Shown: piece by piece, positions 1 to 7,692 of the stretch | How the letters are laid out: each line of letters starts with the position of its first letter | Position numbering within the stretch: the stretch's first letter is position 1 | Source of the DNA: Brevibacillus centrosporus | Lineage (GTDB): Bacteria; Bacillota; Bacilli; Brevibacillales; Brevibacillaceae | DNA: 64,000 bases | Assembly: GCF_003710815.1 (NCBI RefSeq) | Contig: NZ_RHHP01000007.1 | Span: 62,001-126,000, forward strand | Direction of reading: 5' to 3' | Program-made: the position numbers and the translations under genes | Notes under the pieces: model-generated | What the model saw: only the letters and a program-made list of their open reading frames with translations | What the model was told of the DNA's origin: nothing | The model's database searches: none

Positions 1-645
1 TACAAATTAAGTCAGGACTATCATACAGTCGAATGGGTGGCAGACGCCGAGCTCGCTATGGAGTACCTAAGGCAGACCCACTATGATCTGTACATTTTGG
101 ACTGGATGATGCCCAAAAAAAGCGGTCTTGTGCTCTGTGAGGAAATCCGTGCAAGCCATGACTGGACCCCCATTCTGATGCTGACCGCACGAGATGCCAT
201 CGATGATCGCGTGACCGGACTTACGCGAGGAGCAGATGATTACCTGGTGAAGCCATTTGCTTTTGAAGAGCTGTTCGCCCGTATTCATGCGCTTTCGAGG
301 CGAATACCTGTAGCTCAGAATCAGGAGCAGAGCTGCGAATACGCGGGAATCAGGCTGTACAGACAGTCACATGAGGTATGGCGAGACGAAAAGCTGCTTA
401 ACTTAACCAAAAAAGAGTTCCAACTGCTGGAGTTCTTCCTGCGCCATCCGGAAAAGGTCCTCACGCGGGAGCAAATCATCAATTACGTGTGGGGGCTAGA
501 CGCAATGATCACGCCTAATGCTGTCGACGCAGCGATCAAGCTGCTAAGGAAAAAGGTGGACGACGGGTTTGCGCAAAAGCTGATTCATAATGTCAGAGGT
601 GTCGGATATCGTCTCTATGAAGCGGAGGAACACGAGCGTGTTTGA
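1..645 (+). CDS. OmpR-family response regulator (5' end outside window)
   Basis: The reading frame is open from base 1, so the gene starts upstream of the window. The visible part begins inside the receiver domain. It shows the phospho-acceptor Asp in LYILDWMMPKK, the conserved Thr in LMLTARD and the Lys in YLVKPF. A C-terminal winged-helix DNA-binding domain follows (LTKKEFQLLEFFLRHPEKVL, ending VRGVGYRLYE). This is the OmpR/PhoB layout. It overlaps the downstream kinase gene by 8 bases, so the two form one translationally coupled two-component system. The regulated genes cannot be read from the sequence; the adjacent membrane protein is an obvious candidate. Confidence 0.93.
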   Translation, partial: YKLSQDYHTVEWVADAELAMEYLRQTHYDLYILDWMMPKKSGLVLCEEIRASHDWTPILMLTARDAIDDRVTGLTRGADDYLVKPFAFEELFARIHALSRRIPVAQNQEQSCEYAGIRLYRQSHEVWRDEKLLNLTKKEFQLLEFFLRHPEKVLTREQIINYVWGLDAMITPNAVDAAIKLLRKKVDDGFAQKLIHNVRGVGYRLYEAEEHERV

Positions 646-1948
646 GCAGACGAGGAAACGTTTGACCCTCATGTACAGCGGGATGCTGGCTTTGATATTG
701 CTGGTGGTGTTTGTCGGTTTCTATTGGACGCTCTTTGCGATCATGCTTCGCAATGAGCAGGCACAGCTGGAAGCAATCGGAGAAAAAGCCATTCATGAGT
801 GGAAGGAATCGAGGGAGAGAAAGCTCCTTCCCCAGAGCTCGGAGGAAGAGGGGCTTATCGTTGAGAGGAGGATGGACTTCGATTTCCTGCAGCCTAACCA
901 GCTATTCATGCTCGTGACAAAAGAGCAGCAGCTTTTCAAACTGAATGCTGAGCATGACAGCCAGCTAGCATCGGCTATTCAAAAAGCGATTTTGGAACAT
1001 GAGCCAACCGCTGGGAGGATCGCGCATATCTCCGTAACAGCTGCGGGAGAAAATAAAATCTTTGCCGTCTACCGGCCCTTCTTCGCGGAAGACGACGCCC
1101 AGCTCTATCTTGCAGAAGACGTTTCCCGCATGGAGCAGCTTCTGCATCAAATGAGATGGACGTTGATTGTAACCGGAATTCTTTTGCTGGGGGGAGCGGC
1201 GCTGGTCGGCTACTGGTTTTCAGGACGTGCGATGATTCCGATCAATCAGTCCTATAAAAGGCAAATAGATTTCACAACGGATGCTTCGCACGAATTGCGC
1301 ACACCGCTGAGTGTCATTTTGTCATCCGCCGAAATTTTGCAGGAAAAAAAGGAGTCGCTGCCGGCCTTTCACCAAACGGTGCTGCAAAGCATGTTGGACG
1401 AGATTCACCGAATGCGCAGGCTCGCGGATGATCTTCTGACATTGGCCAGAAGTGATGTCGAGGCCAATCAAAAACGCCATTTCCAAAAAGTGGGATTGTA
1501 CGGACTGATTCGCGAGGTGGCCGAACGGATGCAAATCAAGGCATCTGCGAAAAAGGTAAAGATCGTTAATCGAGCCGCTCTCGAAGGAGTCTACCTAATG
1601 GGAGACGGAGATTCCATCCGTCAGCTGTTCTACATTTTGCTCGATAACGCCGTAAAGTACAGCGAAGAGGGGAGCGAGGTAGTCGTAGACGCGGTACTGG
1701 ATGGGACAAACCGGGTAGTATGCTCGGTTCGCGACTACGGCAACGGCATTCCCAAGGAAGATTTGCCGTACGTATTCGAGCGTTTCTACCGCGCGGACAA
1801 GGCGCGTTCGAGGGAAGTGGAAGGGACCGGACTCGGACTATCGATTGCAGCCCAAATTGTAAAAATGCACAAAGGACAAATCAGCGTTAGCAGTTCCAAA
1901 GAACAAGGAACCCTGTTTAGTGTTGTCCTTCCAATCCTATCGAGTTAG
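638..1948 (+). CDS. Membrane sensor histidine kinase
   Basis: This is the partner kinase of the upstream response regulator. A GTG at 638 is chosen as start because GGAGGAA lies 7 bases before it and it overlaps the regulator stop; ATG codons at 617 and 590 are in frame but have poorer sites. The protein is 436 residues with a membrane segment near residues 13-37, an extracytoplasmic loop and a second segment near 174-196. A HisKA domain follows with the phospho-acceptor His near 218 (DASHELRTPL). The ATPase domain has the N box (DNAVKY), the G1 box (DYGNGIP), F box and G2 box (GTGLGLSIA). I see no clear HAMP domain between the second segment and HisKA. The input signal is unknown. Confidence 0.93.
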   Translation: MFEQTRKRLTLMYSGMLALILLVVFVGFYWTLFAIMLRNEQAQLEAIGEKAIHEWKESRERKLLPQSSEEEGLIVERRMDFDFLQPNQLFMLVTKEQQLFKLNAEHDSQLASAIQKAILEHEPTAGRIAHISVTAAGENKIFAVYRPFFAEDDAQLYLAEDVSRMEQLLHQMRWTLIVTGILLLGGAALVGYWFSGRAMIPINQSYKRQIDFTTDASHELRTPLSVILSSAEILQEKKESLPAFHQTVLQSMLDEIHRMRRLADDLLTLARSDVEANQKRHFQKVGLYGLIREVAERMQIKASAKKVKIVNRAALEGVYLMGDGDSIRQLFYILLDNAVKYSEEGSEVVVDAVLDGTNRVVCSVRDYGNGIPKEDLPYVFERFYRADKARSREVEGTGLGLSIAAQIVKMHKGQISVSSSKEQGTLFSVVLPILSS

Positions 1949-1967
1949 CCAAGAGGTGATTTTGATC

Positions 1968-2507
1968 ATGACACGCCAAGCAAAACAGTATTGGATCTCA
2001 AATAAGACAGAACGAACCTTGGTATACACAGCCCTCGTACTGGCTATTTTCATCGTGTTTTGGGGAAGCTGGCAGCTCTATCAGTATCCAGGAGACACCA
2101 CTCACACGCGGGCGTTTAAATCGGTCTTTAAGGATTACGGTTCAATGGCAAGGCTTGCGCTCTTCGTCGTTCTCGCCCATTACGCAATCCTGTTTCTGTT
2201 TGAGAAGGGTCTAGTGGACCGGTGGAACCAAGTGAAGCAATGGCTGGTAAAAGCAAAGCGCCTGGCTCGCCGCTGGCATACGCCTGCCGCCCTGGTGGCA
2301 CTGTCGTTAATCGTTTTGCATGTTGTCGGAGCCTTTCTGTACGGAATTGAGCTTAATTTTGAGAATGTGAGCGGAATTCTTGCCGTCTGTGTGCTGATTC
2401 CCGTTCCAATATCTGGGCTTTTGAGGTACCGGAAGCTGGACAAGAAGTGGCATATGCGTTCAGGAATTGCGTTTGCCGTTCTTTTTTTCCTACATGCTTT
2501 TCTATAA
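1968..2507 (+). CDS. Multi-pass membrane protein, cytochrome b561/ferric reductase-like
   Basis: The protein is 179 residues with about four or five membrane segments. The start is the ATG at 1968, preceded by AGAGGTGAT; an in-frame upstream ATG lies inside the kinase gene. Histidines recur within or at the ends of helices (near AHYAIL, RRWHTPA, IVLHVVGAFLYG, KWHMRSG and FLHAFL). This spacing is what heme-binding helical bundles of the b561/ferric-reductase type use. The family call is an inference from that pattern and not a firm match. It lies 19 bases after the kinase gene in the same direction, so it is probably co-transcribed and could be the target or a sensor partner. Confidence 0.6.
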   Translation: MTRQAKQYWISNKTERTLVYTALVLAIFIVFWGSWQLYQYPGDTTHTRAFKSVFKDYGSMARLALFVVLAHYAILFLFEKGLVDRWNQVKQWLVKAKRLARRWHTPAALVALSLIVLHVVGAFLYGIELNFENVSGILAVCVLIPVPISGLLRYRKLDKKWHMRSGIAFAVLFFLHAFL

Positions 2508-2525
2508 ATGATATAGGTAGAGTTT

Positions 2526-2575
2526 AAAACGGAGCGAAAGCGGCAAGAAGGCCAGACTATCGCTCCGTTTTGGTT
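2526..2575. terminator. Bidirectional hairpin terminator
   Basis: A perfect 12-bp stem (arms 2526-2537 and 2560-2571) has A-rich and T-rich flanks. It separates the upstream three-gene operon from the convergent LytTR regulator gene and can serve both strands. Confidence 0.85.
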
Positions 2576-2588
2576 TGCGCAATTGTCT

Positions 2589-3353
2589 TTACAGATTCAT
2601 CATGCTGCGAAACAACTTCGTCTTCCCTCTGCTGACGGGAATTTCGGTCTGGCTGTTGTCGTTCATCTTGATCAAATACGTGTTGTTGAACCAGGGAATG
2701 ATTTCTTTGATCTGACGCAGATTCAAAATATAGTTTCGGTGACTTCTGAAAAAATGACCAGAGCGGTTTAAAATAACTTCGAGTTCATTTAAGGAACGGT
2801 CCCATTTTTCGACGGTGTCCTTCGTCGCAATAAACAAGTCTCGCTCCCGGACAAAGGCGAAATAAATGCTGCTGACAGGGACTGGGATGATCTTGTTGTT
2901 TTTGCGGATACAGACCTGCTCGTCCAGAATTGCACCCAGCCCAGCATGGTCACCCGATGTGGGCGTGCGCTCGTATCCGTCCGGTTTATGCAAAAGGCTC
3001 TTCACTTTTTTGATCGCATCATCCAGCTGCGACTCCAAGATCGGTTTGGTGAGATAGCCAACAGCAGGAGTCGAAAAGGCTTCCAGTGCGTGCTCATGAA
3101 ACGCGGTCGAAAAAACGATGAGCGGTGGCCGCGACAGCTGACTCAACTTTTGAGCAAATTCCAGGCCGCTCATCCCGGGCATTTGAATATCGAGAAAGAG
3201 AAGGTCAGGCTCCGAATTGACAATATGGGGAAGGGCATCAATCGGATTGTAATGGATGGAAATCACATCGATATCGATATACTTTTTCAGCAAATATTCC
3301 AATTCGGAACAAATAGCAGGCTCGTCATCGATAATCATCGTTTTCAAGAACAT
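2589..3353 (-). CDS. LytTR-family response regulator
   Basis: The protein is 254 residues from the ATG at 3353, which has AAAGGATG 9 bases upstream; an in-frame ATG at 3365 is the alternative but overlaps that site. The receiver domain has acidic residues at DDEP, the phospho-acceptor Asp near 55 (LLFLDIQMPG) and the conserved Lys (LTKPI). The C-terminal LytTR DNA-binding domain includes FFRSHRNYILNLRQI. Members of this family bind short direct repeats upstream of their targets. It follows the kinase gene after about 16 bases and forms its cognate pair. The divergent transporter gene is the likely target. Confidence 0.93.
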   Translation of the reverse strand: MFLKTMIIDDEPAICSELEYLLKKYIDIDVISIHYNPIDALPHIVNSEPDLLFLDIQMPGMSGLEFAQKLSQLSRPPLIVFSTAFHEHALEAFSTPAVGYLTKPILESQLDDAIKKVKSLLHKPDGYERTPTSGDHAGLGAILDEQVCIRKNNKIIPVPVSSIYFAFVRERDLFIATKDTVEKWDRSLNELEVILNRSGHFFRSHRNYILNLRQIKEIIPWFNNTYLIKMNDNSQTEIPVSRGKTKLFRSMMNL

Positions 3354-3369
3354 ACGGATGCACATCCTT

Positions 3370-5040
3370 TCAAGAAGCAGTTAACGGGGCGGCAAAAGAA
3401 ACGATCGTTCCGTCGCCAGGCGTGCTCTGGATTTGCAGACCGTACTCTTTTCCATAGATGGATTGCAGCCGCTGATGAACATTGGACAAGCCGATTCCCC
3501 GCGATTGATGATTCCAAATCTCAGCCAGGCGCTCTTCGCTGATTCCCACCCCGTTGTCTTCGATGCTGATTTTTACGTCATGACCGGACTCCTCTACACG
3601 TATCGTGAGGACGCAGTCGCTGATTTTGGGGAACAGGCCGTGGTGAATGGCGTTCTCGATGATTGGCTGCAGCGTCAGGATCGGCAGCCTTCGATCGAGT
3701 AGGGCTTCATCTATTTCCATGTTCACCTTCAGGCGGTTGGCGAATCGGACCTTCTCGATTTCCAGATAAGACGTAATCCCGTCCAGCTCTTCCTGCAAGC
3801 TGTGATAATTGCCTTTGCTTTTCAGATTGCGCCGGAAGATGTCGCTCAAATTGCCGATCAAGCTTCTCGCCTGTTCAGGGTTTGTCCGACAATAAGAGCT
3901 GATCGTGCCCAGCGTATTAAACAAAAAATGCGGGTTGATTTGCGCCTGCAGGGCATTTACCTCCGCTTGCTGCCGCATCTTGGACTGATGCTCGATTTCG
4001 GCCAGCTCGATTTGGACGGACAAGAGATTGGCCAAGCCGTCCAGCAATTTCTGGCTGGTCTGGGACGATTGGAAGGAAGCGCTTTTCAAGTAAAATTGCA
4101 GTGTCCCAATCGGTTGATTTTGATGGTACAAAGGCGCGGCGATCACCGACTTTAGACGAAGCGAGCGGGGAGTGGATGGATTTTTGTCCAGGCACACCAA
4201 TGCATTTTGCGTCAAAACAGATTCCGCTACTTGTACGCAAAGCGTCTCTTTTTGCACATAGTTTTCCAAAACGGCGCCTTTCGCGGCCAAAAGCTTCTCC
4301 CGGTCTGTAATCGCAACAGCGTCGACCATGGCAATTTCACGGATGATTTCGGCCGTTTTTCCCGCAGAGGAGACAGTAAGTCCTGTCCGCAGGTGCGGCA
4401 GAGTCTGACTCGCGATGGACAGCGCCAGATTGGCACCCAAAGCGCCAGACTGGTCCTGCATCATTTTCATATTCAAAAAGATACGCGTGAAGATCAACAG
4501 TCCGATAACGGTCACGAGTGTCGTGGGAATAGCGATTTTCATTTCCAGCTCGAGTGCCGCCGAAAACGGTCTTGCGATGAGCAGCACCATCACTTTTTGA
4601 ATCAGCTCGGCGACCAGGCCGACCAGCACGATATGCTGCCATTTCAAGCGAAACAGATTGATTTTGTTGCTGACCATTCCTCCGAAGACGCCTGCCATAA
4701 CGGTCGAGATGGCACAGGCGGCAGCGGTAAAGCCCCCGATCGAATAGCGATGAATACCTCCTATGATACCTGCGATCAAGCCGACCACGGGTCCCCCGAT
4801 CAATCCTCCCACAACCGCTCCGACAATGCGTGTATTCGCGAGAGCATCATTGATGCGGATGCCGTGCTCCGTTCCAATCACAGATAGGAAGCCAAACAGC
4901 GTGGAGAGGATCACGATCCGCTTCCAGTCGTTTTTTCCGTACACAATGTTTCGAAAATAATCCAGCTGGCCGATGATGAGGGAGATCACCGCGATCCCGG
5001 ATATGTTTTCCAGCAGTCTCAGTAGCATGGTGAAAGTCAT
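3370..5040 (-). CDS. LytS-type sensor histidine kinase (5TM-GAF)
   Basis: The protein is 556 residues from the ATG at 5040, preceded by AAGGGGG; an earlier in-frame ATG at 5094 lacks a good site. The N-terminal half has the 5TMR-LYT membrane module (GxxGGPxxG helices around residues 70-190). A GAF-like domain follows, then a LytS-type phospho-acceptor region (ALQAQINPHFLFNTL) and an ATPase domain (LQPIIENAIHHG, IEDNGVGI, GIGLSNV). In Bacillales, LytS-type kinases respond to carbon overflow metabolites such as pyruvate, or to membrane potential. Divergence from a dicarboxylate-type permease supports a role in sensing a carbon source (inference). Confidence 0.92.
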   Translation of the reverse strand: MTFTMLLRLLENISGIAVISLIIGQLDYFRNIVYGKNDWKRIVILSTLFGFLSVIGTEHGIRINDALANTRIVGAVVGGLIGGPVVGLIAGIIGGIHRYSIGGFTAAACAISTVMAGVFGGMVSNKINLFRLKWQHIVLVGLVAELIQKVMVLLIARPFSAALELEMKIAIPTTLVTVIGLLIFTRIFLNMKMMQDQSGALGANLALSIASQTLPHLRTGLTVSSAGKTAEIIREIAMVDAVAITDREKLLAAKGAVLENYVQKETLCVQVAESVLTQNALVCLDKNPSTPRSLRLKSVIAAPLYHQNQPIGTLQFYLKSASFQSSQTSQKLLDGLANLLSVQIELAEIEHQSKMRQQAEVNALQAQINPHFLFNTLGTISSYCRTNPEQARSLIGNLSDIFRRNLKSKGNYHSLQEELDGITSYLEIEKVRFANRLKVNMEIDEALLDRRLPILTLQPIIENAIHHGLFPKISDCVLTIRVEESGHDVKISIEDNGVGISEERLAEIWNHQSRGIGLSNVHQRLQSIYGKEYGLQIQSTPGDGTIVSFAAPLTAS

Positions 5041-5184
5041 AATAGCCCCCTTATGGTAAAGAGTAGCTCGATCAGGAATATTAATCAACGCCATTCAAAT
5101 GGGATTATTGGCAGGTCAGCTGCCGTTTTTGACCACTCGGGACGAGTTGATAGATACCGGGAAAATGATCGATCTAAAATAAGG

Positions 5185-5212
5185 ACAGTTCAGATTATTC
5201 GAATCCGTTTCG
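5185..5212 (+). promoter_or_regulatory. Possible LytTR binding repeats
   Basis: ACAGTTCAG (5185-5193) fits the LytTR half-site pattern and TCCGTTTCG (5204-5212) fits with one mismatch. They are direct repeats spaced by 10 bases, slightly shorter than the usual 12-13. They lie between the lytST-like operon and the divergent permease. Confidence 0.3.
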
Positions 5213-5278
5213 GGGGAAAATGAAATCCCTTTCAAAGCAAATGATGCCCCTCTTGCACATGCAAAGGTATTGTTTCAT

Positions 5279-5294
5279 TTGCAAGCGGTTTCAA
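5279..5294 (+). promoter_or_regulatory. cre site (CcpA box) for the permease gene
   Basis: TTGCAAGCGGTTTCAA matches every position of the catabolite responsive element consensus WTGNAARCGNWWNCAW. It lies 48 bases before the permease start codon. In Firmicutes CcpA with phosphorylated HPr binds such sites and usually represses when the box overlaps or follows the promoter. This predicts glucose repression of the transporter. Confidence 0.75.
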
Positions 5295-5341
5295 TATCTC
5301 CGGCGCAGAAGGTTCGAAGCAAACAAGAGGAGGGTACAACA

Positions 5342-6658
5342 ATGGCTCAATTGAGCGAACGCGAAAAGTCACGGCGTATCACAAGCAACATCTTTAAAGG
5401 CTCACTCGGAAACCTGATCGAATGGTACGACTGGTATGCCTATGCAGCTTTTGCGGTCTATTTTTCGTCCCAGTTTTTCCCGAAAGGAGACCCGACCAGC
5501 CAGCTCTTGAACACAGCAGCAGTATTTGCTATCGGATTTTTGATGCGTCCGATCGGGAGCTTGCTCCTAGGACGCTACGCTGACCGTCACGGCCGCCGTG
5601 CAGCGCTGACACTGTCTGTGACCATCATGGCCGGCGGATCTCTGGTCATTGCCTGTACGCCGGGCTACGAAACGATTGGCGTATTTGCTCCTATCATTCT
5701 CGTTTTGGCTCGTTTGCTCCAAGGGCTGTCGCTCGGTGGAGAGTATGGAACTTCCGCAACCTATCTGTCCGAGATGGCTGACAAAGGTCGCCGCGGCTTC
5801 TACTCCAGCTTCCAGTACGTTACACTGATCAGTGGTCAGCTGGTTGCGCTGGGTGTACAGATTATTTTGCAGCAAATCTTGAGCGAAGATGCTATGCATA
5901 CATGGGGCTGGCGCATTCCTTTCGTGATCGGAGCCTTGGGGGCATTGGCTGTCCTGTGGCTGCGCCGTAGCATGGACGAGTCCGATCAGTTTGAGAAAAT
6001 GGGGACGAAAAGCCGGGACAAGGCTGGTACCCTCAAAGAGCTGATGAAGCATCCGAAGGCAGTCATGGCAGTAGTCGGTCTGACTCTCGGGGGAACCATC
6101 GCTTTCAACACATACACGACTTATTTGCAAAAATTCATGGTGAATACAGTAGGACTGCCGAAAGAGGAAGTCAGCTGGATTAACTTTGTCGCCTTGCTCG
6201 TATTCGTCATCCTGCAGCCGATTGCTGGCGCGCTGTCCGACCGGATTGGCCGACGCCCACTGCTGATTGGCTTCGGGGTTTTGGGAACACTGTTTACCGT
6301 TCCACTGTTCCTGCTCATGGAGCAGACCAAAAGCCCGTACATGGCTTTCCTTTTGATGCTGATCGGTCTCATCATCGTCACAGGCTATACATCGATCAAC
6401 GCGATCGTAAAAGCCGAGCTGTTCCCAACGGAAATCCGCGCACTGGGTGTCGGCTTCCCGTATGGGGTGACCGTAGCGATCTTCGGAGGTACAGCGGAGT
6501 TCATCGCACTTTGGTTCAAGAGTATCGGGGTCGAGTCCCTCTTCTACTACTATGTAGCCGCTTGTGTTGCCTTGAGCCTCGTCGTCTACTGGCGCATGGG
6601 TGAATCCTCGAAGACTTCCAAGATCGAGGCTGAGCTCGAAGGCAAGCATACAGCGTAA
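5342..6658 (+). CDS. kgtP: MFS metabolite:H+ symporter, alpha-ketoglutarate permease-like
   Basis: The protein is 438 residues with 12 predicted membrane segments. It closely resembles the KgtP branch of the metabolite:H+ symporter family: GNLIEWYDWYAY near residue 23, motif A GRYADRHGRR at 77-86, LQGLSLGGEYGTSATYLSE, and a second motif A copy (SDRIGRRP) in the C-terminal half. Such proteins import 2-oxoglutarate or related dicarboxylates with protons. The ATG at 5342 follows GAGGAGGGT; the longer frame from 5270 has no site. It is divergent from a LytST-type system and has a perfect cre box, so regulation by carbon supply is likely. The substrate could instead be another organic acid. Confidence 0.85.
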   Translation: MAQLSEREKSRRITSNIFKGSLGNLIEWYDWYAYAAFAVYFSSQFFPKGDPTSQLLNTAAVFAIGFLMRPIGSLLLGRYADRHGRRAALTLSVTIMAGGSLVIACTPGYETIGVFAPIILVLARLLQGLSLGGEYGTSATYLSEMADKGRRGFYSSFQYVTLISGQLVALGVQIILQQILSEDAMHTWGWRIPFVIGALGALAVLWLRRSMDESDQFEKMGTKSRDKAGTLKELMKHPKAVMAVVGLTLGGTIAFNTYTTYLQKFMVNTVGLPKEEVSWINFVALLVFVILQPIAGALSDRIGRRPLLIGFGVLGTLFTVPLFLLMEQTKSPYMAFLLMLIGLIIVTGYTSINAIVKAELFPTEIRALGVGFPYGVTVAIFGGTAEFIALWFKSIGVESLFYYYVAACVALSLVVYWRMGESSKTSKIEAELEGKHTA

Positions 6659-6702
6659 CGTAAGATTCGGAAAGCATTTCGTTCGTCATCAAAACAGTTA
6701 GG

Positions 6703-6750
6703 AACCGCCAGCTTCGTGCACACGCCAACGTGCCGGGCTGGCGGTTTTTC
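6703..6750 (+). terminator. Terminator of the permease gene
   Basis: A 10-bp stem (6703-6712 with 6737-6746) is followed by a T run. Confidence 0.8.
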
Positions 6751-6826
6751 GTTCTGCAACGAAGATTCAGCCAAAAGGCTTGCAGGAGCCAAGTTTTCTC
6801 ATTGAAGTTCTCCCGGGAGTCGAAGG

Positions 6827-6862
6827 AAGACCAGCCGCCATGCTTGTGGGCTGGTCTTTTTG
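6827..6862 (+). terminator. Second terminator before the oxidase operon
   Basis: A 10-bp stem (AAGACCAGCC with its complement at 6849-6858) is followed by TTTTT. It insulates the oxidase promoter from upstream transcription. Confidence 0.75.
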
Positions 6863-6865
6863 CTG

Positions 6866-6894
6866 TGTCAAACCTGTGACAGAAACTGGATAAT
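6866..6894 (+). promoter_or_regulatory. Candidate oxidase promoter with overlapping dyad
   Basis: A TGTCA-N6-TGACA inverted repeat (6866-6881) lies where the -35 element would sit relative to GATAAT (6889-6894). No good -35 hexamer is present, which suits an activator-dependent or repressed promoter. The regulator is unknown. Confidence 0.4.
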
Positions 6895-7016
6895 ATCAGG
6901 GTGTTTTCTCCCCACTTTAGGGGATTTCCCCGAATTACTTCTGCCTCTGCCACGGGATAGAATGAAGGCGTAAAGGAACGACGCCATGAAAGGCACAAAG
7001 AAAGGAGGAGAGCACG

Positions 7017-7184
7017 ATGGAGACGCAGACAAACAGCCCGGAAAAAAAGAAGGGTCACAAGCAGACGGGCCCGCAGACAGAACAGGAAAATCTCAAGGGT
7101 ACGTTTGCCGCTGTGCTGATCGTCGGAGGAATCATTCTCCTCAGTTGGTTTGGTGTTTTTGGCCTTTTCCTAGAGCGTGCATAA
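7017..7184 (+). CDS. Cytochrome c oxidase subunit IIa (ba3-type small subunit)
   Basis: This 55-residue protein has a charged N-terminal half rich in Lys, Gln and Glu. One membrane helix follows (LKGTFAAVLIVGGIILLSWF, then GVFGLFLERA). That is the form of the CoxIIa subunit of ba3 oxidases, which supplies the helix missing from their short subunit II. The ATG at 7017 follows AAAGGAGGAGAG. It is the first gene of the operon, 24 bases before subunit II. The gene is easy to miss because a longer frame overlaps it. Confidence 0.85.
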   Translation: METQTNSPEKKKGHKQTGPQTEQENLKGTFAAVLIVGGIILLSWFGVFGLFLERA

Positions 7185-7208
7185 GAGGGGAAGCGAAGGA
7201 GGGTACGT

Positions 7209-7676
7209 ATGCATTTGCATCGGTTTGAAAAAATTTGGTTGATGCTGGGAGCAGGTGGGCTGGCCTTGTTTATCCTGCTGCTGTGCGTGAACGCATTTGC
7301 GATGGGGATGGCTCCGCCCAGCAATATGGAAATGATTGATCCGAAGAAGGTAGCAGAGACACCGCCTTTTGATAAACCAGGCTTGAAGCAGGTAGGAGAT
7401 AAAGAATACGACGCCTACATGACGGCCTTTGCTTTTGGCTTTTCGCCGACCAAAATGGAAGTTCCGGTAGGCTCGACGGTTAATTTTCACGTGACGAGTC
7501 CAGATGTGATCCACGGCTTCCAGATTCCTGGTACGAACGTCAATTTCATGGTCATGCCGGGACATATCAACTCGGCGACATACACCTTTGACAAGCCAGG
7601 TGAGTACTTGATCATTTGCAACGAATATTGCGGCGCCGGTCATCAGGTGATGGCGACGACGATCATCGTGAAATAG
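7209..7676 (+). CDS. cbaB: ba3-type cytochrome c oxidase subunit II
   Basis: The protein is 155 residues with one N-terminal membrane anchor (about 10-32) and a cupredoxin domain outside the membrane. The CuA ligands are all visible: His102, Cys137, Cys141, His145 and Met148 (CNEYCGAGHQVM). A single anchor and short length match the ba3 (B-type) heme-copper oxidases. It accepts electrons from cytochrome c and passes them to subunit I. The ATG at 7209 follows GGAGGGTACGT. Subunit I begins 16 bases downstream. Confidence 0.95.
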   Translation: MHLHRFEKIWLMLGAGGLALFILLLCVNAFAMGMAPPSNMEMIDPKKVAETPPFDKPGLKQVGDKEYDAYMTAFAFGFSPTKMEVPVGSTVNFHVTSPDVIHGFQIPGTNVNFMVMPGHINSATYTFDKPGEYLIICNEYCGAGHQVMATTIIVK

Positions 7677-7692
7677 AGCGAGGTGATTTTAC

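Larger units (their letters stand above)
6659..7016. other. Intergenic region with tandem terminators and oxidase promoter
   Basis: This 358-base stretch has no gene. It holds two terminator hairpins (6703-6750 and 6827-6862). After them comes a promoter-like region with a TGTCA-N6-TGACA dyad (6866-6881) and a CCCC/GGGG/CCCC repeat near 6911-6933, ahead of the oxidase operon. Confidence 0.7.

Noticed and set aside
5235..5260. Possible sigma-54 promoter before the permease
   Set aside because: A TTGCA element is present but the -24 GG element does not fit at the required spacing, and the LytTR regulator is not a sigma-54 activator.
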